Shown here one piece after another: positions 46,286 through 54,874 of a stretch of DNA of 64,000 nt. The notes under the pieces are model-generated. The model saw nothing but the letters and a program-made list of their open reading frames with translations. It was not told where the DNA came from and made no database searches. The DNA comes from UBA830 sp002295635. GTDB lineage: Bacteria; Pseudomonadota; Alphaproteobacteria; MPNO01; UBA830. Location: positions 90,314 through 154,313 of the forward strand of contig DBHK01000026.1 in assembly GCA_002295635.1 (NCBI GenBank), written 5' to 3'. Position numbers and translations under genes: made by a program. The number at the start of each line of letters is the position of its first letter. Positions within the stretch are counted from its first letter, which is position 1.

Positions 46286-48049
46286 TTAGTCCTCGAGAAA
46301 TTTTCGAGCATCTTGCGTCGCGCCAATGTCTAACGACCCATCCGAGTGAAACTTTACACGGTAAACCTTCTCCGCACATTTCCGCGATATATAACCTGCC
46401 CTTAAATCAGCGTTTACAGCTTCCATCTCACGGTCTACAGCTTGCCCGAACCCCCCCCCACCTCCGGTCTTTAACCTAAATCTATCACCCTTCGAAAGCG
46501 GAAAAGTGCCTTTCAGTACCCGCCGAATCTCGCCATCCGCCTGTTCAACAAATGATTCACCAGGAGCACCTTCGCTACCGCCATTCGTTCCCCACGGAGG
46601 ACATTCGGTCCTGTCAATCTGAATGCTTACCTGGCAATCAGTAAGTGCGCGGACAACCTTCTCAGTACCGAGACCACCTCTCCTCTCCCCATCACCTCCT
46701 GAATCCGCCCTTAAGCCAATTGACTCGATTAACAGAGGATTGAGAGATTCTTGAACCTCGACCGGAACATCCAGGGTATCGCCGTGGGCCATCGTTTTAA
46801 ATGGACCAGAACCGTCCGCATGTTCAGTTGCGCCCCATCCGCCGTGCCCAGTGTCCAACTGCTGAAAGAGGCTCCCGGTTTGGGGGTCATTCCCGAAGAA
46901 CCAGTGGGCGGAAAAGGATGCATGGTGACCACCGGCAACTGCTCTCGGCGAAGCCTTCCCTACCGCGCGAATGATTGTATCGATTACCGTCGGTAAAGTA
47001 GCACTATAAAGTCCCATCGGCGCCGTTGGCCCCGCGCTCAGAAACGTCCCATCGGGGATGATGATCTCAAGTGGCCTAAAACACCCTTCATTTGCGGGCT
47101 CCTCTGGCGCAGTCAACATCTTAAACGCTATACGCGCCGCCGGATAAGCGCCGCCAAACACGCCTGAATTAAGTGGCCCTCTCAATTCCCCGCCGAGACC
47201 AGAGAAATCTATGGTCATTGCATCATCTTTTATACGAACGTCAATATTGACAGGAACCGGGTCACCAGCCCCGCCACCGTCATCATCCAGAAAAGAGGAG
47301 GCTTGCCAGACGCCATCGGGGAGAGCACGAACTGCCTCGCGGGCTACGGTTTCGGACTGATCCCATATCAATCCTATAGCCGAGCGAACAATTTCGACAC
47401 TGTAACGAACTATTAGAGCTTCAACCTTATCACGACCGGAAACAGTTCCTGCCAGTTGCGCGTCAAGGTCTCCGAGTACCATTTCCGGGAACCGAGTATT
47501 ATATTGAACAATACGATAAAGTTCTTCATTCCGAATGCCTCGATTCCAAAGCTTAACAGTCCGATATTGGATACCCTCCTGGAAAATATCAGTTGTGTCC
47601 GTAGCGCTGCATGACCCAACGGCGCCGCCGCCGATATCAATCCAATGAACAAGCACGCACATGAAACCAAACAAATCTGATTTATCAGGCCCCACGTGGA
47701 TCGGAGTGTACATGACTACGTTATTGAGATGCTGACCAAGCGTTCCAGCATGATTGGATATAATGACATCTCCCGGATAAATATCATCTGTTCCATATAT
47801 CTCCAGCCCATCCCGAACCGCATTACCGAGCGCATTGGCAACAAATATTGGGATTGATCCATCCCCTTGCGAAATCAAACGACCTTCTGGATCAACGACC
47901 CCAGTTGCAAAATCCTTATACTCGTAAACAAGAGGACTGAATGCCGTCCGAGTGATATTCGCATCGATTTCATTGGGAATCGCTATCAGCCCTCGGCGAA
48001 TTATTTCCAGTGTAATGGGATCAACAGCGGAATGTGTTTCTTTCGACAT
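46286..48049 (-). CDS. hyuB: Hydantoinase B / oxoprolinase beta-like subunit
   Basis: 587 residues of the HyuB family, partner of HyuA in ATP-dependent hydrolysis of cyclic amides or imides (5-oxoproline, N-methylhydantoin). The start VDPITLEIIRRGLIAIPNEIDANI is the family opening. The glycine-rich C-terminal GTNGGSEGAPGE and LKTGGGGGFG stretches are also typical. It begins 2 bases after HyuA. The choice between hydantoin and other lactam substrates cannot be made from sequence. Confidence 0.92.
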   Translation of the reverse strand: MSKETHSAVDPITLEIIRRGLIAIPNEIDANITRTAFSPLVYEYKDFATGVVDPEGRLISQGDGSIPIFVANALGNAVRDGLEIYGTDDIYPGDVIISNHAGTLGQHLNNVVMYTPIHVGPDKSDLFGFMCVLVHWIDIGGGAVGSCSATDTTDIFQEGIQYRTVKLWNRGIRNEELYRIVQYNTRFPEMVLGDLDAQLAGTVSGRDKVEALIVRYSVEIVRSAIGLIWDQSETVAREAVRALPDGVWQASSFLDDDGGGAGDPVPVNIDVRIKDDAMTIDFSGLGGELRGPLNSGVFGGAYPAARIAFKMLTAPEEPANEGCFRPLEIIIPDGTFLSAGPTAPMGLYSATLPTVIDTIIRAVGKASPRAVAGGHHASFSAHWFFGNDPQTGSLFQQLDTGHGGWGATEHADGSGPFKTMAHGDTLDVPVEVQESLNPLLIESIGLRADSGGDGERRGGLGTEKVVRALTDCQVSIQIDRTECPPWGTNGGSEGAPGESFVEQADGEIRRVLKGTFPLSKGDRFRLKTGGGGGFGQAVDREMEAVNADLRAGYISRKCAEKVYRVKFHSDGSLDIGATQDARKFLED

Positions 48050-48051
48050 TT

Positions 48052-50103
48052 TTATTCACCAACTCGAATGCGCAGCTCACCAAGAGCTCCCACACGGCAA
48101 TGATCCCCAACCCCGACAACGGTCGTAGAACCGTATTCCTCGATCACTAGGGGCCCACTGGCTTCAAAACCAACAGGTATTGCATCCCTCCGATAAACGG
48201 GCGTGTCCCGCCAGCCGCTCTCCTCGCCGAAAAATACACGTCGGCTCTGGGCCTCAATAACTTTATTCGAGCTGCGTCGATAAAGACTTGCGAGATCGGG
48301 TTTTATGGTTTGCGCAAAACCACTCAGTTGAACGCCAACGATTTCCACCGCCGCACTATCGTCCGAATGGCCAAATCTATTGCGATAGAATTGTTCAAAT
48401 TCATCTCGGAGCACCTTTGTATCATCAGGCACTTTGTCAACCTCGAGGGTAAAAGTGTGCTTCTGACCTCGATATCGCATGTCTATTTTTCTGTTAAGGA
48501 ATATCTTTGATCCCGCCACCTCCCGGGCCAACGTTGCCGTCGCATCTCTTTCCATCTCTTCAAGTGTCATTTTAACATTTCCCAGAGCCCCATCATCGAG
48601 GTTAAGGATCATGGTCCTAGCACTATCCAGTCTCGCTTCAGCGAGAAGCATACCCAAAGCCGAAAAATTGCCCGGCTCCGGTGGAATAATGACTTCCGCG
48701 ACGCCCAGTTCACGGGCCAAGTCAGCAGCATAGATCGGACCGCTACCCCCAAAAACAAACAACGAGAAATCCCTCGGGTCGTACCCCCTTTCGACAGTTA
48801 TTTGTCGGATTGCATTCGTCATACTGACGGTTGCAATTTGCAATATTCCAGCGGCTGGAACTTCTATAGCGCTCTCACCCAAGCCGATGGGAACCGCAAC
48901 GTTTTGAGTAATTGTATCGCGCGCTGACTCAAGGTCCAAACCTAGTTCACCACCAAGAAAAACGTCGGCACTTATCCGACCAACAACCAAGTTCGCATCT
49001 GTCACGGTTGGTTCGGTTCCGCCAAGCCCAAACGCTGCTGGCCCCGGATCTGATCCCGCGCTTCGGGGGCCGACATTCAATCTTCCGGCATCGTCGACCC
49101 AAGCAATTGATCCACCACCCGCCCCTACTTCAACGATATCAACCACGGATCCCCTGATAGGAAAACCGTCCTCATAGCCTCCAACAAAGTAGGGAGATTT
49201 TAAACTGAACTTACCGTCCCTAATAATGGCGCATTTCGCTGTCGTTCCACCCATATCAAACGCTATTAGGTTGGAAATGCCGAGTGCTTCTCCGTATGCA
49301 CCAGCACCGATGCATCCACCAACCGGCCCCGACTCAATCAGGGAAATTGGTTCACGCAGCGTACGATCGACCGATAATACGCCACCATTTGACCCCATCA
49401 TATATAGGGTATTTTCAAACCCAGCTTCGCGAAATCGTCCCTCAAGGTTACGGGTGTACGATACCATTCTGGGTCCAGCGATTGCGTTGGCCGCCGCGGT
49501 ACAACAACGTTCATATTCATACCATTCACGGGTAATTTCTGTTCCGGCGGTAACATATACGTCGGGAAGTTGTTTACGCAGCCGCTTGGCAACCGCTGCT
49601 TCATGCTGATTATTCAGGTATCCGTTGACAAATGATATTGCAACGGCTGCGACCCCCATTTTTTTTAGACGTTCGGCAACGGCATCGACTTCCCTAAGGT
49701 CTAGACTACTTACAATTTCACCGCGCCCATGAATGCGCTCATCAATTTCAAAACGAAAATCTCTTGGAATTAGAGGCGGTGATTTTCTGTAGTCTATTCG
49801 AAACGGAGCGGTACGATTCCCGCGGCCAAGTTCAAGTGTATCCCGAAAGCCTTTTGTCGTGATAAGTGCCGCCCGCGCGCCATCTCGTTGCAGCAAAGTG
49901 TTGATTACCAAAGTGGTACCATGCTTGGCGAGGAGTGCGTTTTTTAGGTCAAAGCCGAGGTCATTGACGCATTGCATCACTCCCTCTACGAGATCCTCGT
50001 ACGTCGTCAACGCCTTGGCGTAAGAAACGGCCCCTGTTTCCATATTAAAAGCAGCGATGTCGGTAAAAGTGCCGCCGGTATCAACAGCAAATATCAATGA
50101 CAC
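48052..50103 (-). CDS. hyuA: Hydantoinase A / oxoprolinase alpha-like subunit
   Basis: 683 residues with the ASKHA-type ATP-binding motif DTGGTFTDIAAF at residues 8-19, AFDMGGTTAKCAII in the middle, and GGSGPIYAADLARELGV later, the hallmarks of HyuA. GTG start with AAGGAG 5 bases upstream. It forms a two-gene operon with hyuB. ATP-driven opening of a cyclic amide fits a pathway in which molybdenum hydroxylases first oxidise a nitrogen heterocycle; that linkage is inferred from neighbours. Confidence 0.92.
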   Translation of the reverse strand: MSLIFAVDTGGTFTDIAAFNMETGAVSYAKALTTYEDLVEGVMQCVNDLGFDLKNALLAKHGTTLVINTLLQRDGARAALITTKGFRDTLELGRGNRTAPFRIDYRKSPPLIPRDFRFEIDERIHGRGEIVSSLDLREVDAVAERLKKMGVAAVAISFVNGYLNNQHEAAVAKRLRKQLPDVYVTAGTEITREWYEYERCCTAAANAIAGPRMVSYTRNLEGRFREAGFENTLYMMGSNGGVLSVDRTLREPISLIESGPVGGCIGAGAYGEALGISNLIAFDMGGTTAKCAIIRDGKFSLKSPYFVGGYEDGFPIRGSVVDIVEVGAGGGSIAWVDDAGRLNVGPRSAGSDPGPAAFGLGGTEPTVTDANLVVGRISADVFLGGELGLDLESARDTITQNVAVPIGLGESAIEVPAAGILQIATVSMTNAIRQITVERGYDPRDFSLFVFGGSGPIYAADLARELGVAEVIIPPEPGNFSALGMLLAEARLDSARTMILNLDDGALGNVKMTLEEMERDATATLAREVAGSKIFLNRKIDMRYRGQKHTFTLEVDKVPDDTKVLRDEFEQFYRNRFGHSDDSAAVEIVGVQLSGFAQTIKPDLASLYRRSSNKVIEAQSRRVFFGEESGWRDTPVYRRDAIPVGFEASGPLVIEEYGSTTVVGVGDHCRVGALGELRIRVGE

Positions 50104-50307
50104 GTTGTCTCCTTTTCAATCGACGGGTTAGGGCAAATATATATCCAAAAAAGCACTTCCTCCCATTCCAACCGGTAAAACAACCTTCACTCTTTACCAT
50201 AATCCGAGCAGCGGTAGGATTCCTCAGTATAATTGATTGCGCTGGTTTCGACGGAGTTCCCCGGAGATCTATCCTGTAAGTTAGATGGATTGATAATAAT
50301 AAAATAA

Positions 50308-50332
50308 AAACGGCGGGATAAACCCGCCGTTT
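50308..50332 (-). terminator. Rho-independent terminator of the Rieske oxygenase gene
   Basis: A 10-base-pair stem (AAACGGCGGG with its complement) and 5-base loop, 27 bases past the Rieske stop on the minus strand. Read on that strand the stem runs into a T-rich tract (TTTTTATTTTATTATTA), the classic form of an intrinsic terminator. The plus strand does not have a T-run after it, so it acts for the minus-strand gene. Confidence 0.85.
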
Positions 50333-50358
50333 CTAAACCGTAGAATTTTTAAATAATT

Positions 50359-51426
50359 CTATTCGGCAGCCTGAGCCATTTGCGCATTATCCTGCTCAAT
50401 CATTTCATCGAGAGATATCCTCGCAAGCGCTAGAACGCTATCCGCATGGATCTCCACCAGGTCACGGTCCGGGTTCAGATCAATTCGCTCCTGTTGGGCC
50501 TCCATAATGACTTTATCTTCGATGAAGGTTGGATAGATCTCATCATACATCTCCTGCGTCGCATTTGGGTCTTGCTGGCGATATCCGTTCGCTGACGACC
50601 AGAAATAATGGAAAGTAGTTTCTGTTTCCGGCGTCGCGGCATGCAGTAAACGCAAATGAAATCCTTTTTGATCTCGGTTCTCCTGCGCTCCCTGACCGAC
50701 TGCAACTGCACCAGACCACTGCAGCACCACGCTGGGACCTACATACTCGAATTCCTGCCAGCGATCGACCTTGCCAGAAAACTGCCCGCCCTTCTGGTAT
50801 GTCGGGGGCGGATCATGTTCCAGCATCCAACGAATGAAATATGCACCCTTTTCAGTTTTATGGCTGTCCATATCAGCGCCGACATGCTGGAGGGGATTTC
50901 CCCCGATCGTCGATCCATGAACATAACCTAGGTGCGTTAGATCCATCAGATTATCGATCATCAGCATGTAGTTCGATTTGATCTGAAACATTGCCTTACG
51001 ATGGGGCCACTTTTCCGAATCATTATGATAGGGGTAATCAACAATTTTCCCCTCGTCCGCCAGTGCCGGGTCTCCCATCCAGATCCACAAGACTTGGTCA
51101 CGCTCAACCAAGGGAAAATGCCGGACATAAGCCTGAGGCGGAATATTCTTCTGACCCGGAATTTCTACGCAATTTCCCTTCGTATCAAAGGTCAGACCAT
51201 GATAACCGCACCGGAGGCCCACGTCAGTTACCGACCCATGTGTCAAAGGCGCACCACGGTGGCAGCAGCGATCTTCAAGCGCTCCAACACCGCCGTCAGC
51301 ATCTCGATAAATAACGATTGGCTGGTTCATAATCGTCCTAGCCAAGAGCCCGCTGTCGATTTCTTCCGACCATGCCGCGATGTACCACGCATTACGCACA
51401 AAAGGTTGGTTAGCTTTACGAGTCAT
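50359..51426 (-). CDS. Rieske non-heme iron aromatic oxygenase (VanA-like)
   Basis: 355-residue oxygenase of the vanillate demethylase/carbazole dioxygenase branch. The Rieske cluster uses C54-C55-H56 (CxH) and Cys73 with His76 (CGYH). The mononuclear iron site is DLTHLGYVHG with His165 and His170, followed by a distal acidic ligand. Relatives remove O-methyl groups or hydroxylate rings of aromatic acids and require a reductase, which is not adjacent. A terminator follows at 50308-50332. It is probably a single-gene unit. Confidence 0.92.
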   Translation of the reverse strand: MTRKANQPFVRNAWYIAAWSEEIDSGLLARTIMNQPIVIYRDADGGVGALEDRCCHRGAPLTHGSVTDVGLRCGYHGLTFDTKGNCVEIPGQKNIPPQAYVRHFPLVERDQVLWIWMGDPALADEGKIVDYPYHNDSEKWPHRKAMFQIKSNYMLMIDNLMDLTHLGYVHGSTIGGNPLQHVGADMDSHKTEKGAYFIRWMLEHDPPPTYQKGGQFSGKVDRWQEFEYVGPSVVLQWSGAVAVGQGAQENRDQKGFHLRLLHAATPETETTFHYFWSSANGYRQQDPNATQEMYDEIYPTFIEDKVIMEAQQERIDLNPDRDLVEIHADSVLALARISLDEMIEQDNAQMAQAAE

Positions 51427-51593
51427 ATTATCCCTCCCAGATGATAAAATTATCTAGTAACGATTAGGCTAGCCAATTTCGGTCAACCCGGCAACAAATC
51501 GATGTTTGATTTTATGCGAGAACAACTTGATCACCTTTACCCCGTTTCAGGTGATGTTAAACTGCCAGTAATATTGTCATAGGAAGTCAATCA

Positions 51594-51818
51594 ATGACGC
51601 TGAACGAGATTACACGGGTACAAGAATACCTCCGTCTGACCTTTGCGAATAATCGCATCAGAATTCTCCAACCTAAAAAGCCCGACGCACCCATTGAAGT
51701 GTATTTAGCTGATGAGTTTATCGGTGTTTTATACCGCGATGATGAGGAGGGGGAGATTTCCTTCACGCTCAATATTTCCATCTTAGAAGAAGACCTACCG
51801 CCTGCCGTTTCAATGTAA
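51594..51818 (+). CDS. DUF3126 family protein
   Basis: 74-residue protein of a small conserved alphaproteobacterial family of unknown function. The pattern ITRVQEYLRLTFANNRIRI, then KPDAPIEVYLADEFIGVLYRD and DEEGEISFTLNISIL, is characteristic. Ribosome site AGGAAG stands 7 bases before ATG. It lies 48 bases upstream of the selenoprotein-like GST gene on the same strand. Confidence 0.87.
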   Translation: MTLNEITRVQEYLRLTFANNRIRILQPKKPDAPIEVYLADEFIGVLYRDDEEGEISFTLNISILEEDLPPAVSM

Positions 51819-51866
51819 CTGACTACGAACTATGGTCTGTTTCTTACCAACCGGAGGGATATCGGT

Positions 51867-52589
51867 ATGACAGTTAAGTATCATCTTATTAGTTCGTTTA
51901 CCTGACCGTGGGTCCAGCGCGCTGTCATAGCTATGCGCGCCAAAGACGTCGAGTTCGAGGTCACATTTATCAATCTCCGGGAAAAGCCCGACTGGTTTTT
52001 AAAACTTTCTCCTCATGGTAAGGTTCCAGTACTTAAGATAGACGATGAAGTTTTATTTGAGTCAAATGCCATTGCCGAATTTCTGGATGAGACTTTAGAG
52101 CCGCGCCTTCATCCTACAAGTCCTATTGAGCGAGCGCGCAACCGAGCGTGGACGGATTTTGTGCCAACGTTTTCTAGTGCATTGAGTAAAATTTACTACA
52201 CCAAGAATCGCAACGAGATGGAAGAAGGACTAGCAAACGCACCCAGAGTCATCGAAAGGCTCGAAGAAGCGCTGATACGCCAGCGTGGCCGGAACACGGG
52301 CCCTTATTTCAACGGCCCCGGTCTCTCTCTGGTCGACTGCGCCTACGCACCATTTCTGCAGCGTTTCTGTATCGCCGATGGGTATCTCAAAACTGGGCTA
52401 CTAAACAATTTTCCGAGCTTAAACGCGTGGACCGAAGTATTGTTATCAAACGACACTATCACTGGTGCGGTCGCCCCGGAGTTTCTATATGAATTTCTCA
52501 GAAATCTGAAACGCCGAAAATTTTACGTGGCATCATTTATCAAAGACATTGATATGAACGCTGCGGGGAAAACGCTGGATGATGGCTAA
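51867..52589 (+). CDS. Glutathione S-transferase, probable selenoprotein (TGA at the catalytic Cys position)
   Basis: 240 residues when the TGA at 51903-51905 is read as selenocysteine (residue 13). The start is the ATG at 51867 with GGAGG 9 bases upstream. The N-terminus reads MTVKYHLISSFT-U-PWVQRAVIAM; relatives have S..xCPW/YVQRA with a catalytic Cys at exactly that spot, so Cys is replaced by the Sec codon. Beyond it the frame is open and family-like for 227 codons: GKVPVLKIDDEVLFESNAIAEFL in the thioredoxin-like domain and a helical C-domain. A SECIS-like hairpin is at 51917-51940. A gene caller would instead start at the ATG at 51933 and lose the active site. The alternative is a nonsense mutation. 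Confidence 0.82.
51917..51940 (+). promoter_or_regulatory. Candidate bacterial SECIS element
   Basis: A hairpin of 6 base pairs (GCGCGC with GCGCGC) and a 12-base loop starting TG, located in the coding sequence. The loop begins 17 bases after the TGA, within the 16-37 base range reported for bacterial SECIS, and has a G among its first two loop bases as the consensus requires. A second folding, with a CAT/ATG inner stem, a CTGT bulge and an AGCT loop, is also possible. A short outer pairing (GTC with GAC, 51912-51914 and 51945-51947) could extend it. Confidence 0.6.
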
Positions 52590-52666
52590 ATGCTAAACTC
52601 TTCCATATCTGCGGGTTACGCTAATCAATTGCCAGATAGGTTTTGGATAATGCCGGCCGAAGTAAA

Positions 52667-53371
52667 ATGAATATGTCTTGGATTGAAATCGTCGGGCATC
52701 TCGCATTTATGCTCACGGCTATTTCGTTCCTGCTAAAGGATATGATCCTTCTTCGTTTAATCGCGGGTGTCAGCGCGGTAGTCGGTATCACTTATAATTA
52801 TTTGTGTGCTGGAGGCCCCAATTGGCTGCCAATATTCTGGCTTTCATTGTTCGCCCTTATAAACGGCGTCCGGATCGGTGGAATTATAAAAGAACAACTT
52901 TCAATACATTTCACAGAAGATGAAAAAGAGCTTTACGAAACAATATTTTCGGGGTTTACGCCGGTCGAATACATGAAACTCATGCGATTTGCCGAATGGA
53001 AAAATACTGTGGCCGACGATGTACTTGCAACTCAAGGGCGCCCGCTTGATGGGGTGTACCTCCTCTATAACGGCGAAGTAAAAGTTCAACGCGAAAATCA
53101 AGAGGTAGGACGATCCCGCGACGGAGCCCTAATTGGCGAAATGTCTTTTATTCAAGGAGACGACACGCCCGCCTCTGCCACCGTGACCACTACCGTACCC
53201 TCCCGATGCGTTTTCTGGCCAAAAGCTGAACTACGTGGCTTGCTAAGACGCAATCCAACTATAGATGTCGCTCTTAAACACGTTTTTAGCGTTGATCTGG
53301 CGAAGAAATTAAGTTCCAACGATTCAGCAGGCCACTCAAATAAAAAAGACACTTACTTTAGTGGTGGGTAG
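52667..53371 (+). CDS. Popeye-like membrane protein with cyclic-nucleotide-binding-type domain
   Basis: About 234 residues: three N-terminal transmembrane helices (roughly residues 3-85) followed by a cytoplasmic cNMP-binding-type domain (about 105-215), the same order as Popeye (POPDC) proteins. The phosphate-binding cassette region reads LIGEMSFIQGDDTPASATV: the Gly-Glu is kept, but the Arg that grips the phosphate in CAP-type domains is Ala here (ASATV against RSAxV). Binding may thus differ or be lost. The start at 52667 is favoured over a TTG at 52643. No partner gene is evident; a cyclase is encoded at 13107-15458. Confidence 0.78.
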   Translation: MNMSWIEIVGHLAFMLTAISFLLKDMILLRLIAGVSAVVGITYNYLCAGGPNWLPIFWLSLFALINGVRIGGIIKEQLSIHFTEDEKELYETIFSGFTPVEYMKLMRFAEWKNTVADDVLATQGRPLDGVYLLYNGEVKVQRENQEVGRSRDGALIGEMSFIQGDDTPASATVTTTVPSRCVFWPKAELRGLLRRNPTIDVALKHVFSVDLAKKLSSNDSAGHSNKKDTYFSGG

Positions 53372-53464
53372 CCACGAAGATTTTTTACAAAATATAACAC
53401 TTAAGTACGACTTGGATTTCCTCATAACAAAATTCCCGAGGGTCCTCTCGTTAATTCAAGTCTG

Positions 53465-54637
53465 TCATTGCCGAGCGGCCGCCCGAACATGCTTTGCAAT
53501 TTCCGGCGCTACTGTCCTATCCAGTGGATGCGGAAGGATCATCTTGGCGTTTGGCATCTCTACGATATTCGCAAGTGCTAACGCGGCCGCTACTTTCATT
53601 TCTGGAGTGATTGCGGAGGCGCGAGCATCAAGAGCACCGCGAAAAATTCCTGGGAATACCAGAACATTATTTACTTGATTTGGAAAATCACTGCGCCCAG
53701 TCCCAACTACCGCAGCGCCACCCTTAGCCGCCTCTTCCGGCATTATCTCAGGAACCGGATTAGCCATCCCAAAAATGATGGGGTTCTCTGCCATCACGGA
53801 AATATCATCAGCATTCAACAGGTTTCCCCTCGAGACACCAATAAATACGTCGGCATCGTGAAGTGCATCTTGAAGGCTGCCCTTCACTTCACCTTTATTT
53901 GAAAATTCTAGCAGACTTGTCTTTTCCGGGTTCAGGTCCCGGCGATCTTTGGAGATGATCCCCCTAGAATCACAAATTAGTACGTCAGCAACGGGATTTA
54001 TCGATGATTTTCCAATCCCCACACCAGCAATCAATTTTGCTATCGCGGTGCCTGCCGCTCCCGCCCCATTAATGACCACCCGCAATGCGGAGATTTTTTT
54101 ATCAACTACCTTCGCAGAGTTTATGAGCCCGGCAAGAAGGACAATTGCCGTGCCATGTTGATCGTCATGGAAGACAGGTATTCCAAGGCCTTGAAGGGCC
54201 TCCTCGATTTCGAAACATCGAGGGGCCGAAATATCTTCGAGGTTTATCCCCCCAAAAGATGGGGCGATGATACGGCACGTTTCTATAATTTTTATAGGGT
54301 CATTCGTATCCAAACAAATCGGCCAAGCATCAATTTTCGCGAATTCTCTGAATAATAACGCTTTTCCCTCCATTACGGGGAGCGCAGCGAGAGGACCAAT
54401 ATTTCCCAAACCCAGAACAGCAGATCCGTCCGATATAACGGCGACGGAATTTCCTTTGAGCGTTAACTTATAGGCCTCCTCGGGATTATCAGAAATAACT
54501 TCGCACGGTCGGGCAACACCCGGCGTATAAGCGAGAGATAAATCGTCTCTACTGCCGATTGGCATTTTATTGTGGATCCCAATCTTACCTCTCAATTGTT
54601 GATGCATGATTAGAGATTTTTCAAAATAGTCAGTCAT
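53465..54637 (-). CDS. NAD(P)-dependent malic enzyme, short form
   Basis: 390 residues that convert malate to pyruvate and CO2. The early YTPGVARPCE, the catalytic region GLGNIGPLAALPVMEGKALLFREFAKIDAWP, the metal site HDDQHGTAIV and the Rossmann motif GAGAAGTAIAKL are present. The phosphotransacetylase-like C-terminal domain of the MaeB type is absent, so this is a single-domain malic enzyme. The final C-terminal HPLDRTVAPEIAKHVRAAAR is family-like. It converges on the Popeye-like gene. Confidence 0.92.
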   Translation of the reverse strand: MTDYFEKSLIMHQQLRGKIGIHNKMPIGSRDDLSLAYTPGVARPCEVISDNPEEAYKLTLKGNSVAVISDGSAVLGLGNIGPLAALPVMEGKALLFREFAKIDAWPICLDTNDPIKIIETCRIIAPSFGGINLEDISAPRCFEIEEALQGLGIPVFHDDQHGTAIVLLAGLINSAKVVDKKISALRVVINGAGAAGTAIAKLIAGVGIGKSSINPVADVLICDSRGIISKDRRDLNPEKTSLLEFSNKGEVKGSLQDALHDADVFIGVSRGNLLNADDISVMAENPIIFGMANPVPEIMPEEAAKGGAAVVGTGRSDFPNQVNNVLVFPGIFRGALDARASAITPEMKVAAALALANIVEMPNAKMILPHPLDRTVAPEIAKHVRAAARQ

Positions 54638-54874
54638 TTTTTCTTTATTTTAAAGTTGAAGTGTCCGTTGAACGACTCAATCAGATTACCTTTTTATGTT
54701 ATTTTCGAGAATCCCATAGCCGGAGTCTATACGACGTACCAATGTTAGATGCTGCAAGTTCTATCCGGCCGTAAAAGTTTAATCGGGAACGGTTCAAACC
54801 TTTTTTCCAGAGATCGCTAAAATTTACTGATCTTATCTGCTCCGTTGTTCGTAATCCTATCAAAGGAGTCGCAA

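Noticed and set aside
51933..52589. A plain GST gene starting at the ATG at 51933
   Set aside because: It would lack the catalytic N-terminal strand and motif. A ribosome site, ATG and family-like residues lie upstream in the same frame, broken only by the TGA at the Cys position.
51867..52589. GST pseudogene with a simple nonsense mutation, or TGA recoded as Trp/Gly
   Set aside because: The rest of the frame is intact for 227 codons, the TGA replaces exactly the active-site Cys, a SECIS-like hairpin follows, and TGA ends many other genes in the window. Nonsense mutation cannot be fully excluded without the sel genes.
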